From: Arthrobacter sp. SLBN-122
GTDB lineage: Bacteria; Actinomycetota; Actinomycetes; Actinomycetales; Micrococcaceae
Assembly (NCBI RefSeq): GCF_006715165.1
Contig: NZ_VFMS01000001.1
Span: forward strand, 372,001-436,000
Direction of reading: 5' to 3'
Length of the DNA stretch: 64,000 nt
A program made the position numbers and the translations under genes. The notes under the pieces were generated by a model. The model had not been told where the DNA came from and made no database searches. It worked only from the letters and a program-made list of their open reading frames with translations. Shown here in pieces: positions 19,266-28,364 of the stretch (position 1 is its first letter; the number at the start of each line of letters is the position of its first letter).

Positions 19266-19271
19266 AATCTA
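19266..19271 (-). promoter_or_regulatory. Putative -10 box of leaderless ATL-adnAB unit
   Basis: TAGATT on the minus strand is separated by 6 bases from the ATG at 19259. It probably drives the ATL-adnA-adnB unit, since both downstream junctions are overlapping codons. Confidence 0.5.
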
Positions 19272-19310
19272 GCCGCAGTGGCGTTCCACGGAATTGTCGG
19301 TGGGTCCCTT

Positions 19311-19316
19311 TAGCGT
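19311..19316 (+). promoter_or_regulatory. Putative -10 box of leaderless exonuclease gene
   Basis: TAGCGT is separated by 6 bases from the ATG at 19323. It is 39 bases from the oppositely oriented box of the ATL gene. Confidence 0.5.
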
Positions 19317-19322
19317 TGAAGC

Positions 19323-20033
19323 ATGAGTTCCTGGAACACCCTCCCCCGTGCAGCCTTCGACCTGGAGACCACCGGCCGCAATTCGCGGGCGGCAAGGATC
19401 GTTACGGCATCCATCACCGTGGTGGACCAGCACGGCGAGGTCATCAAGGAGCACGAATGGCTGGCTGATCCCGGCGTGGAAATCCCCACCGAGGCAAGTG
19501 ATATCCACGGCATCACCACGGAACAGGCCAGGCGGGACGGGCGGCCGGCCCACGAGGTCACCCGCGAAGTGGCTGCGGTACTCCAGGAGCTCTTCGATTC
19601 CGCCACCCCGGTAATCGCCTTCAACGCAAGCTACGATTTCACGGTCCTCGCCGCCGAGTCCGCCCGTTACGGGATTCCCCAGCTCACCCGGTTCCCCGTT
19701 CTGGACCCCTACATCATGAACAAGCAGGTTGACCGGTACCGCAAGGGCAAGCGCACCCTCACCGCGTTGTGTGAGGAATACGGCGTGATCCTTGACAACG
19801 CCCACACCTCGGCGGCGGACGCCCTGGCCACCCTTCGGGTCCTGGACGCAATGGCGGGAAAGTTCCCTAAGCTGGTGATGCCGGCCAGCCAGCTGCACCA
19901 ACTGCAGGTGGATTGGGCGGTCAGCCAGGCCGCGGACTTCCAGGGGTACCTCCGGAAGACAAAACCGGCCGCCGTGATCGAGGGAGACTGGCCGGTGCTG
20001 CCGCCCCAGGATGCCTCGGCAGGCGGCTTCTAG
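19323..20033 (+). CDS. DnaQ-like 3'-5' exonuclease (DEDDh)
   Basis: 236 aa. ExoI motif FDLETTG (Asp/Glu near residues 13-15), ExoII FNASYDFTVL, and ExoIII HTSAADALATLRVL with the His and Asp of the DEDDh type. The domain fills most of the protein; no polymerase or GIY-YIG domain is attached. It resembles stand-alone DnaQ-type exonucleases used in proofreading or repair. It is divergent from the ATL-adnAB unit, consistent with a repair role, though this pairing is only contextual. Confidence 0.88.
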   Translation: MSSWNTLPRAAFDLETTGRNSRAARIVTASITVVDQHGEVIKEHEWLADPGVEIPTEASDIHGITTEQARRDGRPAHEVTREVAAVLQELFDSATPVIAFNASYDFTVLAAESARYGIPQLTRFPVLDPYIMNKQVDRYRKGKRTLTALCEEYGVILDNAHTSAADALATLRVLDAMAGKFPKLVMPASQLHQLQVDWAVSQAADFQGYLRKTKPAAVIEGDWPVLPPQDASAGGF

Positions 20034-20381
20034 GCACATCCCACTACTCCTCAAACACCCGCGCTGCTCCGGATTGCGAGGCATGTCACAGTCACCCTGC
20101 TTAACATTCCTAGGGGAACACGCAGCCTGATCATTCACCAGAAGAGGGAAAGAACGCGCAAGGCGAACGGAAGCATCGCCGGACACCAGAATTTTATTTG
20201 GCTCTGACGCAACAGAGCTCCCTCTTCTTCGGAGAGTTCCTGCTGTCCGCCCTAATGAGACAATAAAGTTTTGCGGTCACCCCTGCCCCGGACGGCTCGA
20301 TCAGCACCGGGCAGGTGCCAGGCGCCACAGCGCTGCCTTGCGGCCCGGTCGACTTATGACTCATATGAAAGTGACAACCTG
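20034..20381 (+). other. 348-base gap before the ABC transporter; possible structured RNA
   Basis: No credible gene is seen. A 10-bp perfect helix (20140-20149 with 20219-20228) encloses a 5-bp hairpin (162-166 with 176-180 of 20xxx) and a 6-bp hairpin (20201-20206 with 20213-20218) that would stack on the outer helix. Downstream, TAAAGT at 20264-20269 could be a -10 box. The start used for the next gene, at 20382, has only a weak ribosome-binding site. I did not recognise a known riboswitch class. Confidence 0.45.
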
Positions 20382-21335
20382 ATGAAAATCAAAGCGATGA
20401 AGTGGCTCACTACCGCTCCCGTTGCACTTGCCCTCGCGGTTTCGCTCGCAGCCTGCGGTGGCGGGTCTTCCCAGCCCAGCGGCACCCCCACCGATGCCCT
20501 CGCCGGCAGCGACCAGCAGACGCTGGACAAATACACCACGGCTGACGTCACCCCCGTGGACAAGATCGACAAGACCAAGCTTGGCCTCATCACCGAGGGC
20601 ACCCTGCGCGTGGGAACCCTCTCGGACGCCCCGCCCAACATCTTCATCGACCCTTCGGGCAAGTTCACCGGCTACGACAACGAACTGCTGCGCGCCATCG
20701 GCGACAAGCTCGGCCTCAAGGTTGAGTTTGCCTCCACCGACTTCTCGGCCCTGCTTTCCCAGGTTGCCAACAAGCAGTTCGACGTCGGATCCTCCTCGAT
20801 CTCCACTACCGACGCACGCCGCAAGACCGTGGGCTTCACCAACGGCTACGACTTCGGCTACATGGCAGTGGTGACCAAGAACGGCTCCAAGGTCAACGGC
20901 TTCGCCGACCTCAAGGAAGGCGTCCGGATCGGCGTCGTCCAGGGCACCGTGCAGGATGACTACGTCACCAACACCCTCAAGCTGGAGCCCGTCCGCTTCC
21001 CGGACTACAACACCGTTTACGGCAACGTGAAGAACGGCCAGATTGACGCTTGGGTGGCACCGTCCCAGCAGGCTACCGGCCAGGTCAAGGAAGGCGACAA
21101 CACCAAGATCGCCGAGAAGGTTGTGAACACCCAAAACTTCACCGCCTACGCAGTGAACAAGGACAACCAGCCCCTGATCGACGCGCTGAACTCCGGCCTG
21201 GACGCGGTCATCGCGGACGGTACCTGGGCCAAGCTGACGTCCGAGTGGTACAAGGACCGCCCCACCGCCGCTGAACAGACCCCCCAGGGCTGGAAGCCGG
21301 GCAGCAAGGCAGTCCAGATCCCGGCCGCCAAGTAA
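20382..21335 (+). CDS. Polar amino-acid ABC transporter substrate-binding lipoprotein
   Basis: About 317 aa. A lipoprotein signal peptide ends in the lipobox LAAC (Cys about 24), so the protein is anchored on the outer membrane face. The mature part is a family-3 solute-binding protein (GTLRVGTLSDAPPNIF near the start, then GYDNELLRAIGDKLGL). The in-frame stretch upstream of 20382 lacks a signal-peptide start and is rejected. It heads a three-gene operon with permease and ATPase. The exact amino acid cannot be told from sequence. Confidence 0.9.
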   Translation: MKIKAMKWLTTAPVALALAVSLAACGGGSSQPSGTPTDALAGSDQQTLDKYTTADVTPVDKIDKTKLGLITEGTLRVGTLSDAPPNIFIDPSGKFTGYDNELLRAIGDKLGLKVEFASTDFSALLSQVANKQFDVGSSSISTTDARRKTVGFTNGYDFGYMAVVTKNGSKVNGFADLKEGVRIGVVQGTVQDDYVTNTLKLEPVRFPDYNTVYGNVKNGQIDAWVAPSQQATGQVKEGDNTKIAEKVVNTQNFTAYAVNKDNQPLIDALNSGLDAVIADGTWAKLTSEWYKDRPTAAEQTPQGWKPGSKAVQIPAAK

Positions 21336-21347
21336 CCAGGGCGTTCC

Positions 21348-22112
21348 ATGGATATCCTCAAGCAACTCGCTGACACCTTCCTTGACTGGAAGGCAATGGG
21401 CGAAGTCATCCCCAAGATGTTCGCCGTCGGTTTGCCGAACACCCTCGTGCTGGCCATCATTTCCGGCATCATCGGGACAGCCCTCGGGATGCTGCTCGCC
21501 CTGATGGGGATCTCCCGGAACGCAGCAGCGCGCTGGATCGCACGGGTTTACACCGACATCCTTCGCGGTCTTCCCCCGGTCCTGACCATCCTGGTCATCG
21601 GATTCGGGTTCGGGCCGATCGTTCGTGAATTCACCGGGTCCACGAGCCCCTACCCGATGGCGGTGGCGGCGCTCTCGCTGATGTCCGGCGCCTACATCGG
21701 CGAGATCTTCCGCTCCGGCATCCAGAGCGTGGACAAGGGACAACTCGAGGCTTCCCGTGCCCTGGGGTTCGGCTACGGCGCCTCCATGCGCCTCGTAGTG
21801 GTGCCCCAGGGTATCCGCCGGGTGCTTCCGGCCCTGGTCAACCAGTTCATTGCGCTGATCAAGGAGTCGTCCCTGGTGTTCCTTCTTGGCCTGCTGGCAA
21901 GTGAGCGTGAGATCTTCCAGATCGGCAAGGATGCGGCGGCCACTACCGGCAACCTGTCGCCCTACGTGGCGGCAGCCGTCTTCTACCTTGCGCTCACCAT
22001 CCCGCTGACCCACTTCGTGAACTGGATCGATGCGCGACTCCGGACCGGACGGCCGGAAAAGAAGGAACCCGACGAGGCTGCAGCAGTCGTTGGAAAGGGA
22101 GCCCAGGCATGA
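21348..22112 (+). CDS. Amino-acid ABC transporter permease (HisM/GlnP type)
   Basis: 254 aa with about five membrane helices. The coupling loop with the EAA-type sequence [25 protein letters not shown] splits into the family motif before the last helices. It follows the binding protein by 12 bases and overlaps the ATPase gene by 4 bases (ATGA). Only one permease is present, so the channel is probably a homodimer. Confidence 0.92.
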   Translation: MDILKQLADTFLDWKAMGEVIPKMFAVGLPNTLVLAIISGIIGTALGMLLALMGISRNAAARWIARVYTDILRGLPPVLTILVIGFGFGPIVREFTGSTSPYPMAVAALSLMSGAYIGEIFRSGIQSVDKGQLEASRALGFGYGASMRLVVVPQGIRRVLPALVNQFIALIKESSLVFLLGLLASEREIFQIGKDAAATTGNLSPYVAAAVFYLALTIPLTHFVNWIDARLRTGRPEKKEPDEAAAVVGKGAQA

Positions 22113-22846
22113 GCGAATTCGCATCGGGAACACTGAGCGCAAAGAACATCCACCTTTCCTTCGGCAGCAACCACGTGCTGCGGGGCATCGACCTGCACGT
22201 CCCGCAGGGCACCACGGCCTCCGTGATCGGCCCTTCCGGCTCAGGCAAGTCCACGCTGCTGCGCGTGATGAACCGGCTGATCGAACCGGACCAGGGGGAC
22301 ATCCTCCTGGATGGCCGTTCGGTCCTGAAGGACAACCCGGACGAACTCCGGCGCCGGATCGGCATGGTGTTCCAGCAGTTCAACCTGTTCCCGCACAAGA
22401 CGGTGGAGGAGAACATCTCGCTCGCCCTGCGGAAGCTGCGAAAGCTCTCCAAGGAGGAGGCGCGCAGCCAGGCCCTGGAACAGCTGGATCTGGTAGGGCT
22501 GAAGCACAAGGCGGACTCCCGTCCGGCAAACCTGTCCGGCGGCCAGCAGCAGCGCGTGGCCATTGCCCGTGCACTGGCCATGAAGCCGGAGGTCATGTTC
22601 TTCGATGAGGCCACGTCCGCCCTGGATCCCGAACTGGTGAAGGGTGTCCTGTCCCTGATGGCGGACCTGGCGAAGGGCGGTATGACCATGGTGGTGGTAA
22701 CCCACGAGATGGGCTTCTCGCGCAATGTGTCGGACACCGTGACCTTCATGGACGCCGGCGTGGTGGTTGAATCCGGCCCCCCGGAACAGATCTTCACCGA
22801 GCCGAAGACTGAGCGGCTCCAAGGCTTCCTCTCGGACGTCCTGTAG
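22109..22846 (+). CDS. Amino-acid ABC transporter ATP-binding protein
   Basis: 245 aa. Walker [11 protein letters not shown]-loop FQQFNLFPH, signature LSGGQQQR, Walker [13 protein letters not shown] and H-loop VVTHEMGFS are all intact. It belongs to the polar amino-acid importer class (GlnQ/HisP). It closes the operon and is followed by a large bidirectional hairpin at 22868-22936. Confidence 0.94.
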   Translation: MSEFASGTLSAKNIHLSFGSNHVLRGIDLHVPQGTTASVIGPSGSGKSTLLRVMNRLIEPDQGDILLDGRSVLKDNPDELRRRIGMVFQQFNLFPHKTVEENISLALRKLRKLSKEEARSQALEQLDLVGLKHKADSRPANLSGGQQQRVAIARALAMKPEVMFFDEATSALDPELVKGVLSLMADLAKGGMTMVVVTHEMGFSRNVSDTVTFMDAGVVVESGPPEQIFTEPKTERLQGFLSDVL

Positions 22847-22867
22847 GCCCACAGCAGGCACAGACAG

Positions 22868-22936
22868 AAAATCCCCGCCTCCCGGACTTTTCCCCCTTGC
22901 ATGCAGGGGGGATCTGTCCGGAAGGCGGGGATTTTT
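22868..22936 (+). terminator. Bidirectional terminator between the ABC operon and hemL
   Basis: Outer arms 22868-22885 and 22917-22936 pair (AAATCCCCGCCT with AGGCGGGGATTT, plus TCCGGA), with an inner hairpin (CCCCCT/AGGGGG, about 22892-22910). A run of T follows on the plus strand, and the A-rich left side gives a T-run on the minus strand. Confidence 0.85.
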
Positions 22937-22979
22937 CGTGACGGGGGCAGGTGCCCGACGGCGTGACCCGCCTCAGTGC

Positions 22980-24311
22980 CTACCCTTGGGCAGCGGCAGC
23001 GGCCTTGGCTGCCGCCGGAAGGGCGTCGTAGATCCGGTTCATGGCGTCGTCATCGTGCGCGGCGGAGAGGAACCAGGCCTCGAAGACCGACGGCGGCAGG
23101 TACACGCCGGACTCCAGCATGGAGTGGAAGAACGGTGCGTAGCGGAACGCCTCCTGCGCCTGGGCGTCGGCGTAGTTGTGGACGCCGTGGGCCGAGGTGC
23201 CGAACGCCACCGAGAACAGGTTGCCGGCGAACTGGATGGAGTGGTCCACCCCTGCGGCATCCAGGGCAGTGGACAGCGCCGAGGACAGTTCCAGGGACCG
23301 GACGTCGATGAAGGAGTAGACATCGCGGGTGGCGTGGGTCAGGGTGGCAACGCCTGCCGCCATGGCCACCGGGTTCCCGGACAGCGTTCCGGCCTGGTAG
23401 ACCGGGCCGGTGGGGGCGAGGTAGTCCATGACGTCGGCACGTCCGCCCAGTGCCGCCGTCGGCATTCCGCCGCCGATGACCTTGCCGAAGGTGAGCAGGT
23501 CAGGGGTCCATGGATCCTGGGCGTCCGGCGCACCGCCGGTGAGGCCCCAGTAGCCGGAGTAGCCGGTGCGGAAACCGGTAAGCACCTCATCAACGATGAG
23601 CAGCGCGCCGTGCTCGCGGGTGATCCGCGACAGCCCTGCGTTGAACCCTTCGGCGGGGGTGACCACGCCCATGTTGGCCGGCGCGGCCTCGGTGATGACG
23701 GCCGCGATGTTGGGCCCGTGCGTGGCAAATGCTTCCTTGACGGCCTGGAGGTCATTGTAGGGAAGCACCAGGGTTTCGGCAGCGGTGGCTTCCGTGACAC
23801 CGGCGGAACCGGGCAGGGCGAGGGTTGCCACGCCGGATCCTGCGGCCGCCAGGAGTCCGTCGAGGTGGCCGTGGTAGCAGCCGGCGAACTTGATGATGAG
23901 GTTGCGGCCGGTGAACCCGCGCGCCAGGCGGACGGCGGTCATGGTGGCTTCGGTGCCGGTGGATACCATCCGGAGCCGTTCGACGGCGGGGACGCGCTCC
24001 TTCACGATTTCGGCCAGGTTCGCTTCGTCGGGGGTGGACGCGCCGAAGGAGAGTCCGCGGTCGACGGCGGCATGGACGGCATCGAGCACGGCCGGGTGGG
24101 CGTGCCCCAGCAGGGCCGGACCCCACGAGCAGACCAGGTCCACGTATTCCTTGCCGTCGGCATCGGTCAGGTATGGCCCCTTGGCGGAGACCATGAAGCG
24201 CGGCGTTCCGCCGACGGACCCGAAGGCCCGGACCGGCGAATTGACTCCGCCCGGCATGAGCTGGCGGGCGCGGTCGAAGAGTGCCTCATTGCGAGGATTG
24301 CTGGAAGTCAT
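22980..24311 (-). CDS. hemL: Glutamate-1-semialdehyde 2,1-aminomutase
   Basis: 443 aa, class-III PLP aminotransferase fold. The PLP Lys is Lys277 in [13 protein letters not shown], and DEVLTGFR supplies the cofactor Asp. It converts glutamate-1-semialdehyde to 5-aminolevulinate, the step after HemA. The length is typical. It is the last gene of the minus-strand haem cluster, 49 bases after the LLM oxidoreductase gene. Confidence 0.96.
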   Translation of the reverse strand: MTSSNPRNEALFDRARQLMPGGVNSPVRAFGSVGGTPRFMVSAKGPYLTDADGKEYVDLVCSWGPALLGHAHPAVLDAVHAAVDRGLSFGASTPDEANLAEIVKERVPAVERLRMVSTGTEATMTAVRLARGFTGRNLIIKFAGCYHGHLDGLLAAAGSGVATLALPGSAGVTEATAAETLVLPYNDLQAVKEAFATHGPNIAAVITEAAPANMGVVTPAEGFNAGLSRITREHGALLIVDEVLTGFRTGYSGYWGLTGGAPDAQDPWTPDLLTFGKVIGGGMPTAALGGRADVMDYLAPTGPVYQAGTLSGNPVAMAAGVATLTHATRDVYSFIDVRSLELSSALSTALDAAGVDHSIQFAGNLFSVAFGTSAHGVHNYADAQAQEAFRYAPFFHSMLESGVYLPPSVFEAWFLSAAHDDDAMNRIYDALPAAAKAAAAAQG

Positions 24312-24360
24312 GGTTTCTATTCTCTCAGTTTGCCGGGAGCTCAGTCAGCGGGAAGTACAG

Positions 24361-25437
24361 TCAGCCGGCGAGCAGCTCTGCCACGCGGGGCGCCACCTGC
24401 GTGCCCATCAGTTCGATCGAGCGCATCATGGCGGCGTGCGGCAGCGGCCCGTTGCTGTATTTGAGGTCGAAGCGGTCGACACCCAGGTTCCGCTTCAGCC
24501 GGACGATCTTTTGGGCCACTGTTTCCGGCGATCCCACGTACAGGGCACCTTCCGCCGAACACAGGGCATCAAACTCCCCGCGCCCGGCCGGTCCCCATCC
24601 GCGCTCGGCGCCGAGCTTGTTGCGCAGCTTCAGCCAGTGCGGGAACAGCTCCTCGCGGGCCTGTTCATCGGTGTCAGCCACGTGGCCCGGCGAGTGCGTG
24701 GCCATCTGCTGCATGGGGTGCCCGTACTTGGCCATCGCTTCCCGGTAGAGGTCGGCGAGGGGACGGAAGCCGCGGGGCTGGCCGCCGATGATGGCGAAGA
24801 TGATGGGATAGCCGTACTGGGCGCAGCGGAGCACCGATTCAGGTGTTCCACCCACCCCGATCCAGGTGGGCAGCAGGTGGTGCTCCAGGGGCGGGTAGAC
24901 GGTCAGGCCATGCAGGGCAGGCCTGGTGCGGCCTTCCCAGTGCACGGGCTTCTGCGCCCGGACCTTGTCGAACAGCTCGAGCTTCTCTTCGAACAGGACC
25001 TCATAGTCCGCCAGGTCCAGCCCGAACAGCGGGAACGACTCAATGAACGATCCGCGCCCGAGCATCACCTCGGCCCGGCCGTTGGAGATGGCGTCCACGG
25101 TGGAAAAGCGCTGGAAGACACGGATGGGATCGTCCGAGCTCAGCACCGTGACGGCGGAGCCCAGCCTGATGCGGGTGGTGCGGGCCGCCGCGGCGGCCAG
25201 GAAGACCTCCGGCGCGGACACGGCGTAGTCCTTGCGGTGGTGCTCCCCTACGCCAAAGGCATGGAGTCCGACGGCGTCGGCAAGTTCCGCCTGCTCCAGC
25301 AGCTGGCGCAGGACCTGGGCATGCGGCTGCTGGCTGCCGTCCGGGTTCTCGCCAACATCGCCGAAGGTGTTCAGGCCGAGGAGGATGCGGTCCTCCCCCA
25401 CGGGCGCTGTGGGTTCTGCGGCCTGCCCGGCGGTCAC
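24361..25437 (-). CDS. LLM-class flavin-dependent oxidoreductase
   Basis: 358 aa, bacterial luciferase-like TIM barrel ([10 protein letters not shown] near residue 67, [28 protein letters not shown]). These enzymes use FMN or F420 to oxidise or reduce diverse substrates. The substrate cannot be inferred. The GTG start overlaps the hemB stop (GTGA), so it is co-translated with a haem gene. A haem-related role is possible but unproven. Confidence 0.88.
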   Translation of the reverse strand: MTAGQAAEPTAPVGEDRILLGLNTFGDVGENPDGSQQPHAQVLRQLLEQAELADAVGLHAFGVGEHHRKDYAVSAPEVFLAAAAARTTRIRLGSAVTVLSSDDPIRVFQRFSTVDAISNGRAEVMLGRGSFIESFPLFGLDLADYEVLFEEKLELFDKVRAQKPVHWEGRTRPALHGLTVYPPLEHHLLPTWIGVGGTPESVLRCAQYGYPIIFAIIGGQPRGFRPLADLYREAMAKYGHPMQQMATHSPGHVADTDEQAREELFPHWLKLRNKLGAERGWGPAGRGEFDALCSAEGALYVGSPETVAQKIVRLKRNLGVDRFDLKYSNGPLPHAAMMRSIELMGTQVAPRVAELLAG

Positions 25438-26417
25438 CGGGCTTCCTTCAGCCAGCCGGCCAGTTCGGCGGCCCAGTACGTGAGGACCATGTGGGCGCCG
25501 GCCCGCCGGATGCCCAGGACGGATTCGGTGATGGCGGCACGCCGGTCAATCCAGCCGTTGGCTGCGGCAGCCTCGATCATCGCGTACTCGCCTGAGATCT
25601 GGTACGCGGACACTGGAACGGGGCTCATCGCGGCAACGTCGGCCACGATGTCCAGGTAGCTCATGGCCGGCTTGACCATGATGATGTCGGCGCCTTCAGC
25701 CAGGTCCAGTTCAACCTCGCGAAGTGCTTCGGTGCGGTTGCCGGCGTCCATCTGGTAGGTCCGCCGGTCGCCCTTGAGCTGTGAGTCCACTGCTTCCCGG
25801 AACGGGCCGTAGAACGCCGAGGCGTACTTGGCGGCGTAGGCAATGACGGAGGTGTTGGTGTGGCCGGCCTCATCCAGTGCTGAGCGGATGGCGGCGATCT
25901 GGCCGTCCATCATGCCGGAGGGGCCCAGCATGTGCGCGCCGGCCTCCGCCTGCGCCACGGCCATCCTCGCGTAGATCTCCACGGTGCGGTCGTTATCCAC
26001 GTACCCGTCGGCGTCGAGCACTCCGCAGTGGCCGTGGTCGGTGAATTCGTCCAGGCACACATCGCTCATGATCACCAGGTCATCGCCCACTTCGGCACGG
26101 ACGTCCCGGATGGCCTTGTTCAGCACGCCCTTCGGGTCCAGCGATGCCGAGCCTTCGGCGTCGCGGGTTTCGGGGATGCCGAAGAGCATGATGCCGCCCA
26201 GGCCGAGCTCCACAGCCTCCGCCGCGGCCCGCTTGAGCGTGTCCGTGGTGTGCTGGACTACGCCCGGCATGGAGGTGATGGGGTTGGGTTTGGTCAGGCC
26301 CTCCCGGATGAAGGCCGGAAGGATGAGTTCCGACGGTGCAAGGCGGGTTTCGGCGGTGAGCCGGCGCATGGCGGGGGTGGTGCGCAGGCGGCGGGGGCGT
26401 TGGTTGGGGAAAGTCAT
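25434..26417 (-). CDS. hemB: Porphobilinogen synthase (5-aminolevulinate dehydratase)
   Basis: 327 aa. The two catalytic lysines are visible: Lys197 in [14 protein letters not shown] and Lys249 in [13 protein letters not shown]. The zinc-binding region reads [12 protein letters not shown], which lacks the middle Cys of the E. coli-type triad, so the enzyme is probably not of the classic three-Cys zinc type. It condenses two 5-aminolevulinates. It lies 59 bases after hemD in the operon. Confidence 0.96.
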   Translation of the reverse strand: MTFPNQRPRRLRTTPAMRRLTAETRLAPSELILPAFIREGLTKPNPITSMPGVVQHTTDTLKRAAAEAVELGLGGIMLFGIPETRDAEGSASLDPKGVLNKAIRDVRAEVGDDLVIMSDVCLDEFTDHGHCGVLDADGYVDNDRTVEIYARMAVAQAEAGAHMLGPSGMMDGQIAAIRSALDEAGHTNTSVIAYAAKYASAFYGPFREAVDSQLKGDRRTYQMDAGNRTEALREVELDLAEGADIIMVKPAMSYLDIVADVAAMSPVPVSAYQISGEYAMIEAAAANGWIDRRAAITESVLGIRRAGAHMVLTYWAAELAGWLKEAR

Positions 26418-26476
26418 GGGTCCTGTCCTTCGCGTTGTTCTTGAAGCTTCTGTGGGGCCGGAGGCGTGCTGGCCGG

Positions 26477-27358
26477 TCAGGGCGGGTTGAGGGCCTTCGC
26501 AACCGCTGCCACCAGCCCGTCCGGTGTAGGCTCGGCCGCCACTGCGGCGACCTCCAGGCCCAAGGCAGCTGCCTGTTCCGCCGTCGAACGGCCAATGGCC
26601 ACCAGCTTGCAGCCGGCCAGCGGACCAAGGGCGGAAATCCTGCGCACGGCGCTCGGCGAGGCAGCGATCACGGCCGCCATGCGCCCTGCAGCGATGTCCG
26701 CGGCGGCGGTTTGGGGCGTCAGGAGGGTGTACGACGGCGGCTGCGGGCCGGCGTCGCCGTCTCCCGGCTGCACGGCCAGCCTGCGCTCCGCTGCCGCCGG
26801 ATAGTCAACGGTGCGGTAGGCAGTAACGGCGGTGACTGTACCGCCTGCGGCTGCGAGGCCCTCCGCCAGGGTGCCGGCGGCGATGTCTGCCTGCGGCAGC
26901 AGGATCCTGCCGCCACCGGGCCAGACCTCGAGGAGGCCGGCGGCCGACTGTTCGCCGGCCGGGGCAAGGGCCACCGCCAATCCCCCGGACTCCAGGAGCC
27001 TTTGCGTCGCGGGACCGATCGCGGCAACCCGCGTAGTCGACGGGACCAACCGGGCCAGGCCAAGCCCGCGCTCGGCGGCCTTTTCCATCAGGACGTGCAC
27101 CGTGGTTGCGCTGCTGACCACCAGCCAGTCGAAGGCCCCCGCGGCCAGGGCGTCGCAGGCAACATCGAGTGCGTGCTGGTCAGCGGCCCGTTCAAAGTCG
27201 ATGAGCGGCAGCAGCACCGGCGAAGCACCGGCTTCTCCCAGGGCTTCCACCAGGGCACCGGACCGTTCCGGGCTGCGCGTCACCAGGACCCGGGCCCCAG
27301 CCAGCAGGGGTTGGCTGGGTGGCGTGTGCGGTCCGGATCTGCGGGAAGGCTGCGTCAT
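26477..27358 (-). CDS. hemD: Uroporphyrinogen-III synthase
   Basis: About 293 aa. It has the two-lobed Rossmann-like HemD fold ([21 protein letters not shown] at the start, later [13 protein letters not shown] and [17 protein letters not shown]). The sequence is poorly conserved, as usual for HemD. The frame opens at 27409 inside hemC, but the ATG at 27358, seven bases after the hemC stop, is the likelier start (GTG at 27361 is an alternative). It closes hydroxymethylbilane to uroporphyrinogen III. Confidence 0.9.
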   Translation of the reverse strand: MTQPSRRSGPHTPPSQPLLAGARVLVTRSPERSGALVEALGEAGASPVLLPLIDFERAADQHALDVACDALAAGAFDWLVVSSATTVHVLMEKAAERGLGLARLVPSTTRVAAIGPATQRLLESGGLAVALAPAGEQSAAGLLEVWPGGGRILLPQADIAAGTLAEGLAAAGGTVTAVTAYRTVDYPAAAERRLAVQPGDGDAGPQPPSYTLLTPQTAAADIAAGRMAAVIAASPSAVRRISALGPLAGCKLVAIGRSTAEQAAALGLEVAAVAAEPTPDGLVAAVAKALNPP

Positions 27359-27365
27359 CACCAGG

Positions 27366-28364
27366 TCAGGATGCCTGCAGGTCTGCGATGTCGGCGGCCC
27401 CGGCAGCAAGCAGTACTTCGGCCAGTTCGATGCCCAGCAGGGTGGCGCCGACTTCTGTCAGCCCGTCCGTGGCCCGCTTATCCCGGACCGTGGCGGTGCC
27501 ATCGACGGCGCAGACCACGGCTTCCAGGTGCAGCATGCTGCCTTTCCGGTACGCGTAGGCGCCCACCGGAGCTGCGCACCCTGCCTCAAGCCGTGCCAGC
27601 AGGGCACGTTCCGCCGTGACGGCCAGGCGGGTGTCGGGGTCATCCAGCGCGGAAAGGGCCTGGGCCAGGACCTCGCGGGAGCCTTCGGCCGATCCGGGCT
27701 TTGGGGGCGCATCGGCGGTACGGCACTCGATGGCCAGCGATCCCTGTCCGGCCGCGGGCAGCATGACGTCGGTTTCGAGGTACTCGCTGACGGCGTCCAG
27801 CCGGCCAATGCGCTCCAGGCCGGCGGCTGCAAGCACCACGGCGTCCAGGTCGCATGACTTTCCGGGCACCACCTGGTCGGTCGAGTTGCCGGGCAGGCCG
27901 GGGACGCGGCCCAGGCGGGTGTCCACGTTGCCGCGGATGTCCACGATGTCCAGGTCGATGCGGGCGGCACGCAACTGTGCTGCGCGCCGCGGCGATCCGG
28001 TGCCAACGCGGGCTCCGGCCGGCAGGTCGGCCAGTTTCAGTCCGTCCCGGGCGCACAGGACATCGCGGACATCCACCCGCCGCGGTGTGGCGGCGAGACT
28101 GAGTCCTACCGCCGCCCCGGTGGGCAGGTCCTTCAGCGAATGGACGGCGACATCGCACTCATTGCGCAGCAGCGCATCTCGCAGGGCCGCGACGAAGACG
28201 CCCGTTCCGCCCATCTGGGAGAGCGACCCGGTGAGGACATCACCATCCGTGCGGATGTGCACCAGCTCCACCGGGAAACCTCCCACGGCGGCGAGCTGGT
28301 CAGCGGTCTGCTGGGTCTGCGTGAGCGCCAGCTTGCTGGCGCGGGTGCCAATCCGTACGGTCAC
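27366..28364 (-). CDS. hemC: Hydroxymethylbilane synthase (porphobilinogen deaminase)
   Basis: 332 aa. The dipyrromethane-cofactor Cys is Cys263 in LEAGCAAPVGAYA, and the Arg/Asp-rich substrate motifs (RIGTRASKLAL, HSLKDLPT, GTGSPRRAAQL) are intact. It polymerises four porphobilinogens. The GTG start overlaps the hemH stop by 4 bases (GTGA). Confidence 0.96.
   Translation of the reverse strand: MTVRIGTRASKLALTQTQQTADQLAAVGGFPVELVHIRTDGDVLTGSLSQMGGTGVFVAALRDALLRNECDVAVHSLKDLPTGAAVGLSLAATPRRVDVRDVLCARDGLKLADLPAGARVGTGSPRRAAQLRAARIDLDIVDIRGNVDTRLGRVPGLPGNSTDQVVPGKSCDLDAVVLAAAGLERIGRLDAVSEYLETDVMLPAAGQGSLAIECRTADAPPKPGSAEGSREVLAQALSALDDPDTRLAVTAERALLARLEAGCAAPVGAYAYRKGSMLHLEAVVCAVDGTATVRDKRATDGLTEVGATLLGIELAEVLLAAGAADIADLQAS

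Noticed and set aside
20140..20228. Assignment of this leader to a known riboswitch class
   Set aside because: The core consensus motifs of TPP, glycine, SAM, cobalamin, lysine, c-di-AMP and M-box elements were not seen.
20361..22142. 593-codon open frame antisense to the amino-acid ABC operon
   Set aside because: It is the mirror of well-recognised genes, composed of repetitive Gly/Asp/Val/His-rich text without domain signals.
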